Source: Streptomyces chryseus (GTDB lineage Bacteria; Actinomycetota; Actinomycetes; Streptomycetales; Streptomycetaceae). Taken from it: a stretch of DNA of 64,000 bases. Position numbers and translations under genes: made by a program. This document shows positions 41,259-49,771 of this stretch, piece by piece. The stretch is taken from positions 124,001 through 188,000 of the forward strand of contig NZ_BMVO01000004.1 in the NCBI RefSeq assembly GCF_014650755.1, given 5' to 3'. Below the pieces are notes generated by a model. That model saw nothing but the letters and a program-made list of their open reading frames with translations. It was not told the DNA's origin and made no database searches. How positions within the stretch are numbered: the first letter of the stretch is position 1; every line of letters begins with the position of its first letter.

Positions 41259-43175
41259 CTACCGCATCCACCACGCGGCGGAGGCGTCGCGCAGGGTGTT
41301 GGTGCCGCAGTGCACCTCGCCGGCGCCGAGGTGGTAGGTGTACCAGTCGTCGAGGTACGACACCTTCATGCCGGCCCCGGCGTACGCGGCGTCGACGGCG
41401 GAGGTGAAGATGTCCTTGCCGCCGATGACCGGCCCCCACTGGCGGGGGGCCAGGTAGCGGTTCCCGCCCAGGACGATCCCGTTCACCGCGCCCGGGACAT
41501 AGGCGCTGGTCATGACCGTTTCCGGCGGCGCCCCGGCGCGGTCGGCGTGTCGCGCCAGCTCCTTGTGCTGTCCGTACTCGCGGACCACGTCGGGCACCTG
41601 GCCGGCGCCCATCCGCGACAGCCGCGGCATGCGCTCGCCGCTCTCGCCCTGTTCCGTACCCCGCGTGTAGAGCGCGGGCACCCGTACGACCTCGGCGTCG
41701 GTCGCACCCGTCTCGCGCTTGAGGACCTCCAGGTTGGCCTTGATCCGCTGCGCGGCCATGGTGTTGTCGGCCACCAGCCACTTCGACGCGAGCGCCTGGT
41801 CGATGGTCTCCTTGGGGGCCGGCATGCCCGGGGCGCCCGGCACCGAGAACATCCGGGTCCCGCCGTGGCCCGCCTCCTGCGCCTCGCGCAGCAGCCGCAG
41901 GCCCGCCTCGGGATCGGCGATGCCGATCTTCCAGCCGCGCGGTGTGTCGGCGGGGAGGAACTGGACGAACTCGTCCACGTGGCCGACGTGCAGCCACGAG
42001 GTGTCGAGGAGGAGCGGGTCCTGCAGACCCTGGGACTTCAGCAGGGTCCGCATCACCCTGGCGGGCTTCGAACCGTTGTCCTTGCGCTCGCCCATGATGA
42101 TGCGTCCGGCCGGGAAGGACCGGCCGCCGTGGGTGTACGGAGGGATGGTCTCCAGGTTGCCCATGGAGTTGAGCGTCCACTCCTCCGTGTCGCGGACCCC
42201 GGAGACCTGCACGACGCCCACGCCGTTGCCACGCAGTTTCTCGAACAGTTCCCGCCCGGCCTCGCGGTCGGCCTGAGCCGACCGCAGCATCACGCGCATG
42301 GTCCGGCGGCTTCCGGCGGGGCCGGCCATGCTCACGTAGCCGGGTTCGACGAAGTCCTGGGCCCAGATGTCGCCGTACTTGTCGAAGGTGACCAGCGGCT
42401 TGTCGATCCCGGCCGCCTTGACCTCGGTGGCGAGGCCCTTGACGAACGCCTGCTGCCGGCGCGCGTAGTCGTCCCTGCCCGGCACCTTGCTGACCATCAT
42501 CTGCTGGGCCTTCTGCAGGTGGTGGTGGGTGAGCAGCGGTGCGACGCGCAGGGTGACGTCGTCGGAGGTGCTCCTGCCGCCGGAGGTCACGGTCAGGCGG
42601 ACGACGGCGCGGCCGTCCCACACCGCGCTGTCGCGTATGACGTCGGTGCCCTCGACGCCGAGCTCCGCTCCGGCGCGCAGTTCGGCGGCGGTCAGGCGCG
42701 TTCCGGCCGTGACCACCGCCCAGCCGGAGGAGCGCTTGACGAAGACGCGCGCCTTCTTTCCGCCGGTGACGACCTTCAGGGTGCCGGTCGCCGTGGCGGG
42801 CAGGTGCGTCATCGGTACGGACCGCACCCGGGCCAGGTCGGCCGCGTCACCGGCGCCGTTGACCTTGGCGTCGGACGCGTCGTTGCAGGCGGCGAGCTTG
42901 GCGTCCGACAGGCGCCGGCCGTCGGGTCCCTTGACGGGGCAACGCCTGGTGTCGTCGTCGATGTTGGGGAGGAAGACCGCTCCCCGGCGGGCGGACCAGC
43001 TGTCCTCGCCCTCGGTGTCCGTGGCTCCGGTGACGTCCGCCCGCCCGTCCCGGTTCACGTCGGCCCGCAGGTCGGCCCGCGGCGGATCGGCGGCGAACGC
43101 CGGTGACACGGGCGCCAGTACGGCACCTATGACGGTCAGGGCCACTGCCCCGTGTCTCGCATGGCTCGTACCCAA
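41259..43175 (-). CDS. Secreted protein-arginine deiminase (animal PADI-like)
   Basis: This 638-aa exported enzyme converts protein arginine to citrulline. It starts at TTG 43175 with AGGGAAGGGA upstream and a signal peptide (AVALTVIGAVLAPVSPAFAA). The mature N-terminus has a calcium-loop-like DVNRDGRADVTG. The catalytic C-terminal half has DIWAQDFVEPG (Asp), WLHVGHVDEF (His, Asp) and the nucleophile Cys in GEVHCGTNTLR (about residue 622), the layout of vertebrate PADI enzymes rather than of agmatine deiminases. Full length for the family. Transcribed alone. Confidence 0.92.
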   Translation of the reverse strand: MGTSHARHGAVALTVIGAVLAPVSPAFAADPPRADLRADVNRDGRADVTGATDTEGEDSWSARRGAVFLPNIDDDTRRCPVKGPDGRRLSDAKLAACNDASDAKVNGAGDAADLARVRSVPMTHLPATATGTLKVVTGGKKARVFVKRSSGWAVVTAGTRLTAAELRAGAELGVEGTDVIRDSAVWDGRAVVRLTVTSGGRSTSDDVTLRVAPLLTHHHLQKAQQMMVSKVPGRDDYARRQQAFVKGLATEVKAAGIDKPLVTFDKYGDIWAQDFVEPGYVSMAGPAGSRRTMRVMLRSAQADREAGRELFEKLRGNGVGVVQVSGVRDTEEWTLNSMGNLETIPPYTHGGRSFPAGRIIMGERKDNGSKPARVMRTLLKSQGLQDPLLLDTSWLHVGHVDEFVQFLPADTPRGWKIGIADPEAGLRLLREAQEAGHGGTRMFSVPGAPGMPAPKETIDQALASKWLVADNTMAAQRIKANLEVLKRETGATDAEVVRVPALYTRGTEQGESGERMPRLSRMGAGQVPDVVREYGQHKELARHADRAGAPPETVMTSAYVPGAVNGIVLGGNRYLAPRQWGPVIGGKDIFTSAVDAAYAGAGMKVSYLDDWYTYHLGAGEVHCGTNTLRDASAAWWMR

Positions 43176-43356
43176 GATACGTCGTCCCTTCCTGATGATC
43201 GGCTCTCAGGGCGGAAGAGGACGGGAGCGGGCGGTGCGTTGCCTGGCGGCGCCGGGATCATCCCGCAGGCGGGGCGGCGTGCGACCGGTGGAGGAGGCGG
43301 TGTCAGTCCGGGGCATGACGAAACGCGGGGCTTGGTCGGGTATCGGCGGAGCGGGT

Positions 43357-43380
43357 GGCTGCCCCGCCGCAGGGGCAGCC
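43357..43380 (-). terminator. Hairpin terminator of the MFS gene
   Basis: A perfect 9-bp stem, GGCTGCCCC (43357-43365) and its complement (43372-43380), has a 6-base loop 22 bp past the MFS stop on the minus strand. The rest of the gap (43176-43356) shows nothing I recognise. Confidence 0.7.
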
Positions 43381-43401
43381 CTCATGGCCGGTCCGCGAAG
43401 G

Positions 43402-44589
43402 TCACACCGCTGGGGCCTCCTGCGCCGCCGGGGTGGTGTGACGCGGCCTCAGGACGCCGGCCGTGCAGGCGGCGACGACGCAGAAGGCCACGGGCAGGAA
43501 GAACGTGAGGTTGAGCGGGACGAGGTGGGTGAGGGGCCCGATGACGGCGGGCCCGGCCAGCATGCCGAGGTAGCCGAGGCCGGCGACCCGGGAGACGTTG
43601 GCCCCGGCGGCGTCCGGGTCGGCGTGTCCGGCGGCGCTGAAGAGCTGCGGAACGCAACCGGACAACCCGGCTCCGAACAGGGTCCAGCCGACCAGCGCCA
43701 GGGGGATCCAGGGGGAGAGCGCGGCCGTGGTGAGGCCGAGGGCGGCCAGGGACGCGCCGTACCGGACGACGGCGACCGGGCCGCAGCGCGCGGCCACCCG
43801 GTCGGCGAGCAGGCGCCCGACGGTCATGGCGGTGGCGAAGGCGCCGTACGCGAGCGCGGCGGTGGCGGCCGGTGCGTCCAGGACGTCTTCGAGGTGGAGC
43901 ACGCTCCAGTCGTTGGCCACCCCTTCACAGAGCATGAGCATCAACGCGAGCGCGGCCAGCAGCCGGATGCGCCGGGGCGTCCCGCGGCCTGTCCGCACGG
44001 CGGCGGTGAGGTCGTCGGCGGTGCGCGTCGGCTCGGCCCGCAGCAGTGCCGGCGCGGCCGCCACGGCGGCGACGAGGCCGAGGAGCGCCACCGCGCCCAA
44101 GGTCGCGGCCGGACTCAGGCCCCAGCTGAGCGTACGGGCGCCGACGAGTGCGGCGAGTACGCCGCCGATGGAGAACGTGGCGTGGAAGGCGGACATGACG
44201 GGCCGTCCGTAACCGCGCTCCACCTGTACGGCATGGGCGTTCATCGCCACGTCGAGGCAGCCGTTGCCGAAGCCGAGGACCAGCAGCGCGGCGCCCAGCG
44301 TCCAGGTGTTCGTGGCCAGGCCGGGCAGTACCAGGGCCGCGCTGCACAGCGCCGCGCCCAGCGGTACGACGGTCCGGGCGCCGGCGCGGTCGGTGAGCGG
44401 ACCCGCGAGCCGCATGCCCGCGAAGGCTCCCGCACCGAGCAGCAGCAGGAGCCAGCCGAGCACGGCATGGCTCGTCCCGGCACGGTGTTCGACGGCGGGG
44501 ATGTGGACGATCCACATCCCCATGAGGAAGCCGTTCAGGGCGAAGTACACGAAGGTGGCCGACCGGCCGGCCCGCAGGGATCTTTCCAT
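43402..44589 (-). CDS. Major facilitator superfamily transporter
   Basis: This roughly 395-aa transporter has twelve hydrophobic segments. The signature GMRLAGPLTDRAGARTVVPLG lies between helices 2 and 3, and GRLLADRVAARCGPV is its repeat in the second half. The FGNGCLDVAMNAHAV segment is like FucP/YbjJ-type MFS proteins, some of which move sugars. The start at ATG 44589 (MERSLRAGR) is preferred, though ATGs exist at 44598 and 44610. It is divergent from a DeoR regulator, with a perfect operator-like repeat between them. Confidence 0.88.
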   Translation of the reverse strand: MERSLRAGRSATFVYFALNGFLMGMWIVHIPAVEHRAGTSHAVLGWLLLLLGAGAFAGMRLAGPLTDRAGARTVVPLGAALCSAALVLPGLATNTWTLGAALLVLGFGNGCLDVAMNAHAVQVERGYGRPVMSAFHATFSIGGVLAALVGARTLSWGLSPAATLGAVALLGLVAAVAAAPALLRAEPTRTADDLTAAVRTGRGTPRRIRLLAALALMLMLCEGVANDWSVLHLEDVLDAPAATAALAYGAFATAMTVGRLLADRVAARCGPVAVVRYGASLAALGLTTAALSPWIPLALVGWTLFGAGLSGCVPQLFSAAGHADPDAAGANVSRVAGLGYLGMLAGPAVIGPLTHLVPLNLTFFLPVAFCVVAACTAGVLRPRHTTPAAQEAPAV

Positions 44590-44594
44590 GCCTA

Positions 44595-44656
44595 TGAACA
44601 TAACGAACATCTGTCATGTTCGAAAGATTGTGTTCCGGACTTTACTCGTGTTCAAT
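44595..44656. promoter_or_regulatory. DeoR operator cluster between MFS and deoR genes
   Basis: CGAACAT (44604-44610) and ATGTTCG (44616-44622) are exact complements 5 bp apart. Extra half-sites are TGAACAT (44595-44601), TGTTCC (44631-44636) and TGTTCA (44649-44654). TTGTGT (44628-44633) and TTCAAT (44651-44656), spaced 17 bp, may be the deoR promoter, giving a start seven bases before ATG 44664. Confidence 0.6.
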
Positions 44657-44663
44657 TGCGCGC

Positions 44664-45422
44664 ATGGGAAGCACAGACCGCTGGCGGCAGATCACCGACG
44701 CCGTACGCGAGGCGGGCCGCATGGGCGTCGCGGAACTGGCAGCGCTCACCGGCGCCTCGGAGATGACCGTCCGCCGGGACCTGGAGGTCCTGGCCGAGCA
44801 GGGCGTTCTGGAGCGCTACCGGGGCGGAGCGAGAAGCCTGCTGCTCCAGGGCGAGGAACCACCGTTCGCCCTGCGGGCCCAGGAGGGGTCGGAGACCAAG
44901 CGGCGGATCGCCGCCGAGGTCGCCGCCCTGATCGCCGACGGTGAGTCCGTCGTCGTCGACAGCGGCACCACCTGCCTGGAAGTGGCCCGCGCCTTGGAGC
45001 ACCGCCGCCTGACCGTGATGCCGCTGTCCCTCCACGCCGTGAACGCGCTGACCTCGGCAGCCGGCCTGACGCTCCTGGTGCCCGGCGGGCGGCCGCGGCC
45101 GGGCGAGCTGGCACTGACCGGTCCGCTGACGGCGGCCTCGCTGGCCGCCCTGCGCTTCGACACCGCCGTGATCGGCTGCTGCGGACTCACCCCCGCCGAC
45201 GGCCTGACGGCGTACGACCTCGAAGACGCCGCCGTCAAGCGCGCCGCGATCGCCTCGGCCCGCCGCGTCGTCGCCGTCGCGGAGTCCGCCAAGCTGTCCC
45301 GTACCGCCCTCGCCTTCGTCGCGCCCGCCTCCGCGCTGCACGTCGTCGTCACCGACGACGGCGCGTCCGAGGAACAGACCGCGGCGCTGGTCGCGGCGGG
45401 CGTGACCGTACGCACGGTCTGA
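44664..45422 (+). CDS. DeoR family transcriptional regulator
   Basis: This 252-aa protein has an N-terminal winged HTH (MGVAELAALTGASEMTVRRDLEVLAEQGVLERYRGGA) and a C-terminal sugar-phosphate-binding DeoRC domain (VVVDSGTTCLEVARAL, VPGGRPRPGELALTGPL). DeoR repressors usually sense phosphorylated sugars and control sugar transport. Here the divergent MFS gene is the likely target. The N-terminus was placed at ATG 44664, which could be a leaderless start. Confidence 0.92.
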   Translation: MGSTDRWRQITDAVREAGRMGVAELAALTGASEMTVRRDLEVLAEQGVLERYRGGARSLLLQGEEPPFALRAQEGSETKRRIAAEVAALIADGESVVVDSGTTCLEVARALEHRRLTVMPLSLHAVNALTSAAGLTLLVPGGRPRPGELALTGPLTAASLAALRFDTAVIGCCGLTPADGLTAYDLEDAAVKRAAIASARRVVAVAESAKLSRTALAFVAPASALHVVVTDDGASEEQTAALVAAGVTVRTV

Positions 45423-45526
45423 GCGCGACACCGGGGGTCTCCTGCCGCGCCGAGCATCGTCGGCCGGACGGGCCTAACGTGGAAGGAGGGTGGCAACCTC
45501 CTCTCCTTGGGAAGGAACGACCGGCC

Positions 45527-45961
45527 ATGACCGAGACCGGACAGAATCTCAGCGGGAAGCACGGCGACCCCGGAGGCCGCGGACGGACCACCATCGCCGA
45601 CAGTGTGGTCGAGAAGATCGTCGGGATGGCGGCCCGGGACGTGTCGGGCGTCCACGCCATGGGCAGCGGGATCTCCCGGGCCTTCGGGGCGGCACGCGAG
45701 CGCGTGCCCGGCGCCGCGAAGTCCGTTTCGCGGGGGGTCAACGTCGAAGTGGGCGAGAAGCAGACGGCGGTCGACCTCGAGATCGTCGTCGACTACGGCG
45801 TCTCGATCACGGAGGTCGCGGGCTCCGTGCGCGAGAGCGTGATCTCGGCGGTCGAGTGGATGACAGGGCTCGAAGTCGTCGAGGTCAACATCACGGTCAG
45901 CGACGTGAAGCTGCCGGACGAAGAGGACGAGGAGCCGGAGGAGCAGCCACGGCTCCGTTAG
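45527..45961 (+). CDS. Asp23/Gls24 family envelope stress protein
   Basis: This 144-aa protein starts at ATG 45527 with AAGGA upstream. The Asp23 domain (about 25-125) begins TTIADSVVEKIVGMAARDVSGVHAMG and includes NVEVGEKQTAVDLEIVVDYG and VNITVSDVKL. The C-terminal tail is strongly acidic (EEDEEPEEQPRLR). Proteins of this family associate with the membrane and respond to cell-wall stress. It is upstream of the decayed molybdopterin gene on the same strand (79 bp). Confidence 0.9.
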   Translation: MTETGQNLSGKHGDPGGRGRTTIADSVVEKIVGMAARDVSGVHAMGSGISRAFGAARERVPGAAKSVSRGVNVEVGEKQTAVDLEIVVDYGVSITEVAGSVRESVISAVEWMTGLEVVEVNITVSDVKLPDEEDEEPEEQPRLR

Positions 45962-46040
45962 TCCGGACCCGCAGCACGGTCCCGGGACGGACGCTCGATG
46001 ACGGACCAATCCGCCCGGTGACCGGCTGCGAATAGGGGGC

Positions 46041-47438
46041 GTGAGGATCTCCCGTACGGCCCTGGTCCGCGGCGGGCTCGCCGCCCTTTCCGGCCTGCTC
46101 TCCGGTTACACCGCGCTGGCGGCGGCCGAACTCGTGTCGGCGACCGTCCGGCCCGCGGCCGGGCCCGTCACCGCCGTGGGCGGTGCGGCCGTCGACCGCA
46201 CTCCCGCGCCCGTCAAGGACTGGGCGATCCGCACCTTCGGCGAGAGCGACAAGCTCGTTCTGCAACTGGGCATCGTGGCGACGCTCGCCGCCCTGGCGCT
46301 CGCCCTGGGCGTACTGGCCCTGCGCCACCGGCGCGCCGGGTCGGCCGGTGTGCTGGCCTTCGGCGCGGTGCTCACCGCCGCGGCGGTGAGCCGTCCGGAC
46401 GGCGACCGGCCCGGCGGACGGGCTGCCGTCGCTGCTCGGCGCGGTGGCCGGCGCGATCGTCCTGTACGTGCTCATCGGCACGCTGGACCGGCCAAGGGCC
46501 CTGGCCTCCCGGGGCCGGGAAAGCGGCTGGAACCGGCGCGGGTTCCTGATCGCGGCGACGGCCGCGGGGATCGCCGCGACCGGCGCGGGCGCTCTCGGCC
46601 GGACCCTGGGCAGCCGGCGCGGCCAAAGCGCCGTCGCCTCACGCGCCGCGGTGCGGCTGCCCCGGCCCGCTTCTCCCGCGGCCCCGGTCCCGCCCGGCGC
46701 GCGGTTGCGCGTCCCGGGCATCAGCGCCTTCACCACGCCGAGCGAGAAGTTCTACCGGGTCGACACGCGCTGGATCGGCGTACCGCTGACGACCTCCTGC
46801 GGGAGGCCGGTGTGAAGCCGCCGTCACGCGGTGGTCCCGCCGACCAGCTGGTGGCCCGCTCGGTGGACGGCATGACGCTCGGCACACCGGTCGAGGACGT
46901 GATGGACGGCCGCGACGCGATGCTCCCCGTCGGCATGAACGGCGAACCGCTCTCCTTCGCGCACGGTTTCCCGGTCCGCATGCTCGTCCCGGGGCTGTAC
47001 GGCCATGTCTCGGCCTGCAAGTGGATCGAGGACATCGAGCTGACCACGTGCGCCGACTACGACCCGTACTGGGTGAAGCGGAAATGGGCCCGCAAGGCCC
47101 CGGTCAAGACGCAGTCCCGTATCGACACTCCCAAGCCGTTCGCCCGGCCCAAGGCCGGCACCGTCATGGTCGCCGGCGTCGCGTGGGCCCACCACCGGGG
47201 CATCGAACGCGTCGAGGTCCGGGTAGACGACGGGCCGTGGCGGCCGGCGGACCTGGCCGACCAGGACACGGTCGACACCGGGCGGCAGTGGTCCTTCCCC
47301 CGGAAGGCCACGCTCGGCGGCCACACCCTCACGGTGCGCGCCACCGGCCGTACGGGAACCGTCCAGACCGGGAAGCGGACGCGCACCGTTGCCGACGGGG
47401 CGAGCGGACGGCACTCGGTGGTGGTCACCGTGGACTGA
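46041..47438 (+). pseudogene. Membrane-anchored molybdopterin oxidoreductase (sulfite oxidase family), decayed
   Basis: From GTG 46041 the first frame encodes membrane helices (ARTAL region to VLAFGAVLTAAAVSRPDG). Around 46400 the frame shifts by one base; the second frame gives another helix (GAIVLYVLIGTLDRP), a twin-arginine-like NRRGFLIAATAAGIAA and SAFTTPSEKFYRVDT. There it jumps to RWIGVPLT, with about 60 residues missing, including the Cys that binds the molybdenum cofactor. A further one-base loss near 46790 returns to the first frame, which carries DDLLREAGVKPPSRGG and the dimerisation domain. Not functional as it stands. Confidence 0.87.
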
Positions 47439-47490
47439 CCGGCCCCGCCCCCTGTTCAGGAATGCTTCGCCGAGAATGCGGTGACGAGTG

Positions 47491-47928
47491 ATGAGTACGA
47501 GAGCTGCCGTGTCCCTCGCGCCCGGCTGCGCCACCGGGGCGCGGGAGGCGATCCGCCGGCAGCTGGCGTGGTGGCGCCTGGAGGACCTCGGCGACGACGC
47601 CACGCTCATCGTGAGCGAGCTGCTGTCGAACGCCGTCCGCCACGGGCGGCCGCCGTGGCGGGCCCGCATGTGGCTCAAGGGCGGGGAGAGCGGGCGCCGT
47701 GGGGTCCGGCTCGAAGTGCACGACGCGGGGGCGGGCGTCGACATCGAGCGGATACGCGCCCGCTGGCGTCACCCCTCGGGCTCGCTGCTGGGCGGCGGGC
47801 GCGGCCTGTTCATCGTCGACACACTCGCTTCCGCGTTGGGCAACGAGCGGTCCGGTCACGGGCACACGGTGTGGGCGGAACTGGAGTCGGCGCGCACGTC
47901 GGCGGAGCCGGACCCGGACGCGGCATGA
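47491..47928 (+). CDS. Anti-sigma-factor-type ATP-binding protein (HATPase_c_2)
   Basis: This 145-aa serine-kinase-like protein has the GHKL ATPase fold: N-box LIVSELLSNAVRHGRPPW, G1 box VHDAGAGV and G2 box LGGGRGLFIVDTLA. Streptomycetes encode dozens of these RsbW/SpoIIAB-like proteins, which bind sigma factors or anti-anti-sigma proteins. No cognate partner gene is next to it. The start could be ATG 47491 or GTG 47488, and no ribosome site is evident. Confidence 0.85.
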   Translation: MSTRAAVSLAPGCATGAREAIRRQLAWWRLEDLGDDATLIVSELLSNAVRHGRPPWRARMWLKGGESGRRGVRLEVHDAGAGVDIERIRARWRHPSGSLLGGGRGLFIVDTLASALGNERSGHGHTVWAELESARTSAEPDPDAA

Positions 47929-47987
47929 CGGCTGTGAGCGCCGTCGCCCCTCGTAGCGGCGTTGACGGGGGCTTCGACACCGGGGCC

Positions 47988-48029
47988 GCGCCACAGAGGC
48001 GGAGCGACCGCTCCCCGGCCCTGTGGCGC
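47988..48029. terminator. Two-part hairpin between convergent genes
   Basis: GCGCCACAG (47988-47996) pairs exactly with 48021-48029, and inside it GGAGC (48001-48005) pairs with GCTCC (48010-48014). It lies between the ATPase gene and the convergent 94-aa gene. Confidence 0.65.
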
Positions 48030-48053
48030 GGGTGTCTGCCGTCGGCTCAGCCG

Positions 48054-48338
48054 CTAGCCCATCTCGGGAACCAGCCCCGTGAGGGGCGCTGCCAGGCCGG
48101 TGACCTGCTGGAGCTCACGGAGCTCGTGCAGCTGGCCGAGGCCCTTGAGCTGATCGGTCACGGTGGGCACCTCGCCCCGGCGGTCGACCGGGACGGCGCT
48201 CGAACCGAGCTTGTCGAGCTCGTCGGGAACGGACAGCAGGTAGCCGGAGGAGTCGGCGGCACTCGCGGTCGGCGCGGCGAGGGCTGAGACGCCGGCGGCG
48301 AGGGCCGCGACGGCGAGGACACGCTTAGCTTTGATCAT
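48054..48338 (-). CDS. Small secreted protein, 94 aa
   Basis: A clear signal peptide (AKRVLAVAALAAGVSALAAP, cleavage at ASA-AD) precedes a mature part of about 66 residues without Cys (YLLSVPDELDKLGSSAVPVD; LKGLGQLHELRELQQVTG). No sorting signal or repeats are present, so it is not a chaplin or rodlin that I recognise. A family of similar small exported proteins exists in streptomycetes. Function unknown. Its start is 108 bp from the sortase stop on the same strand. Confidence 0.75.
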   Translation of the reverse strand: MIKAKRVLAVAALAAGVSALAAPTASAADSSGYLLSVPDELDKLGSSAVPVDRRGEVPTVTDQLKGLGQLHELRELQQVTGLAAPLTGLVPEMG

Positions 48339-48445
48339 GACTTGAGCAACGGCCGGACCGCCCGCGCGGACACGGCCGCACGGCGCCCGTCACCCGCAAG
48401 CCACATCGCGTGCGCCGGTGTTCGACGGCCCACCGTGCGGCCGTG

Positions 48446-49168
48446 CTACTCACTCGGGGCGGCCCGGGTCGAGACCAGCACACCGACCTTGTCGATGCGG
48501 TGCTCGGGGTTGCCCTTGGCGTCGCGCCAGAAGTTCCCGGCGGCGTCGTCCTCGGGCGTCGCGCAGGTGGAGAGCGTGATCATCGCCCTGGTGGGCTTCT
48601 CCCCCGGCGCTCCCGGAACCGCGGCCCGCTGTTCGGCCAGTGACCGCTCCGAGCGGAACGACGTCGTGCGGGTCTCGGTGATCTCGTACTCGTACACCTT
48701 GCCGCCCGCGGTGACGAAGACGGAGTCGCCCTTGTCGACGGACGGAAGCGCGCGCAGGGGGCCGCCGGCGGAGAGGCGGTGCGCCGTGACGAGGTAGTTG
48801 CCCACCTCGCCGGGGCCGACACCGCCCTCGTCACCGTACGGGCTGGCGGCCACACCGCGGTCCTGGATCCGGGTGCCGGCCCAGTCGTCCGTCGTCCCCT
48901 CGTAGGGCACGACGCGCAGGTCCACCACGCCGATCGACGGGATGGCCAGCAGCGCGGTCTGCTGCCGCGTGCCGCTCTCGCGCACCGCCGGCTCGGCGGA
49001 CGGGGAGGCGGACACGGGCCCCGCCGGGGCGGTGTCCGAGGCGGCCACCGAGACGGGAGCGGCCGGTGGCTTCGCGTCCGGTCCGGCGGCACCGGCGCCC
49101 GCGCAGCCCACCAGCGCGACGACGAGCGCGCCCGCCGGGGCGAGGGAAACGATACGGAGACTGATCAT
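48446..49168 (-). CDS. Sortase domain protein with lipoprotein-like N-terminus
   Basis: This 240-aa protein starts at ATG 49168 with GGAG upstream. The N-terminus has a lipobox-like ALVGC (LVVALVGCAGAG) then a Pro/Ala/Ser spacer. The sortase domain (about 75-240) has the catalytic His in YLVTAHRLSAGG, the catalytic Cys in ITLSTCATPEDD and the Arg in HRIDKVGVLV. Sortases attach proteins to the cell wall or crosslink pilins. The subclass (E or F-like) is not certain. No LPxTG-type substrate gene is adjacent. Confidence 0.85.
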   Translation of the reverse strand: MISLRIVSLAPAGALVVALVGCAGAGAAGPDAKPPAAPVSVAASDTAPAGPVSASPSAEPAVRESGTRQQTALLAIPSIGVVDLRVVPYEGTTDDWAGTRIQDRGVAASPYGDEGGVGPGEVGNYLVTAHRLSAGGPLRALPSVDKGDSVFVTAGGKVYEYEITETRTTSFRSERSLAEQRAAVPGAPGEKPTRAMITLSTCATPEDDAAGNFWRDAKGNPEHRIDKVGVLVSTRAAPSE

Positions 49169-49280
49169 GGGCACTCCGGATCGGTGAGAGGACGGACGGC
49201 TCGCCCGCGAGGACGGCGTGCCGCCTTTTCCACCAGAACACGGCGGACCGACGACGTGTTCCCGGCCCCGGCAGACCGGA

Positions 49281-49610
49281 TCAGGGACTGGTGATCCACC
49301 GCAGGACGGACCGGACCGTGGTGTCGTCGAGCCGGCTGAGGGCGTCGATCGCCTCCAGATCGCCGGGGAGGGGCGCCACACCGGTCGTGGTCAGGGCCGC
49401 GTGGAGGTCCAGGCGGCGCCGGTCCGTGGCCGCCAGGGTGAAGGACGGCCGCCGCTCGGCGCGCGGGGCGAGCAGCGCGTAGTCGTCGGCGTCGTCGACG
49501 GCCGGCGCCGCGCTCTGCCGGTCGAGGTCGTCCACGCCGTGGAAGCGGTACGGGTCGAGCGCCCACCGGGGCGTCCTCGCCGCGAACGCGGGAATCGGTG
49601 TGCCGGTCAT
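49281..49610 (-). CDS. Hypothetical protein, 109 aa
   Basis: It starts at ATG 49610 with GGAGG upstream (MTGTPIPAFAARTPRWALDPYRFHG). It is mixed, slightly acidic and soluble, without signal peptide or membrane segment; the C-terminal part (LDLHAALTTTGVAPLPGDLE) appears helical. I do not recognise the family. Transcribed in the same direction as the sortase gene, 112 bp before it. Confidence 0.65.
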   Translation of the reverse strand: MTGTPIPAFAARTPRWALDPYRFHGVDDLDRQSAAPAVDDADDYALLAPRAERRPSFTLAATDRRRLDLHAALTTTGVAPLPGDLEAIDALSRLDDTTVRSVLRWITSP

Positions 49611-49771
49611 CAAAGCCTCCAGGGGTCGGGTCGTCACTGACCCACAGGAGTCCCGCGGGACGCGGTCCAGTTGCACGCCGGGCCGGCAACCACCCGAACG
49701 CCCCCAACAGCATCTCGTCACACCACAGGGAAATCGGGTGGGAGGCCGGACGGGGATCCGGCCTCCTGGCG

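Noticed and set aside
41259-43175. Ordinary cytoplasmic agmatine deiminase
   Set aside because: The motif order and length (638 aa), the calcium-loop-like N-terminus and the signal peptide fit the PADI family instead.
42487-44766. A long plus-strand frame opposite the deiminase and MFS genes
   Set aside because: No recognisable domain; both minus-strand genes are well supported.
46041-47438. Sequencing error as the full explanation of the broken molybdopterin gene
   Set aside because: A single-base error could explain each frameshift, but not the missing block of about 60 codons with the cofactor Cys. Errors remain possible for the frameshifts alone.
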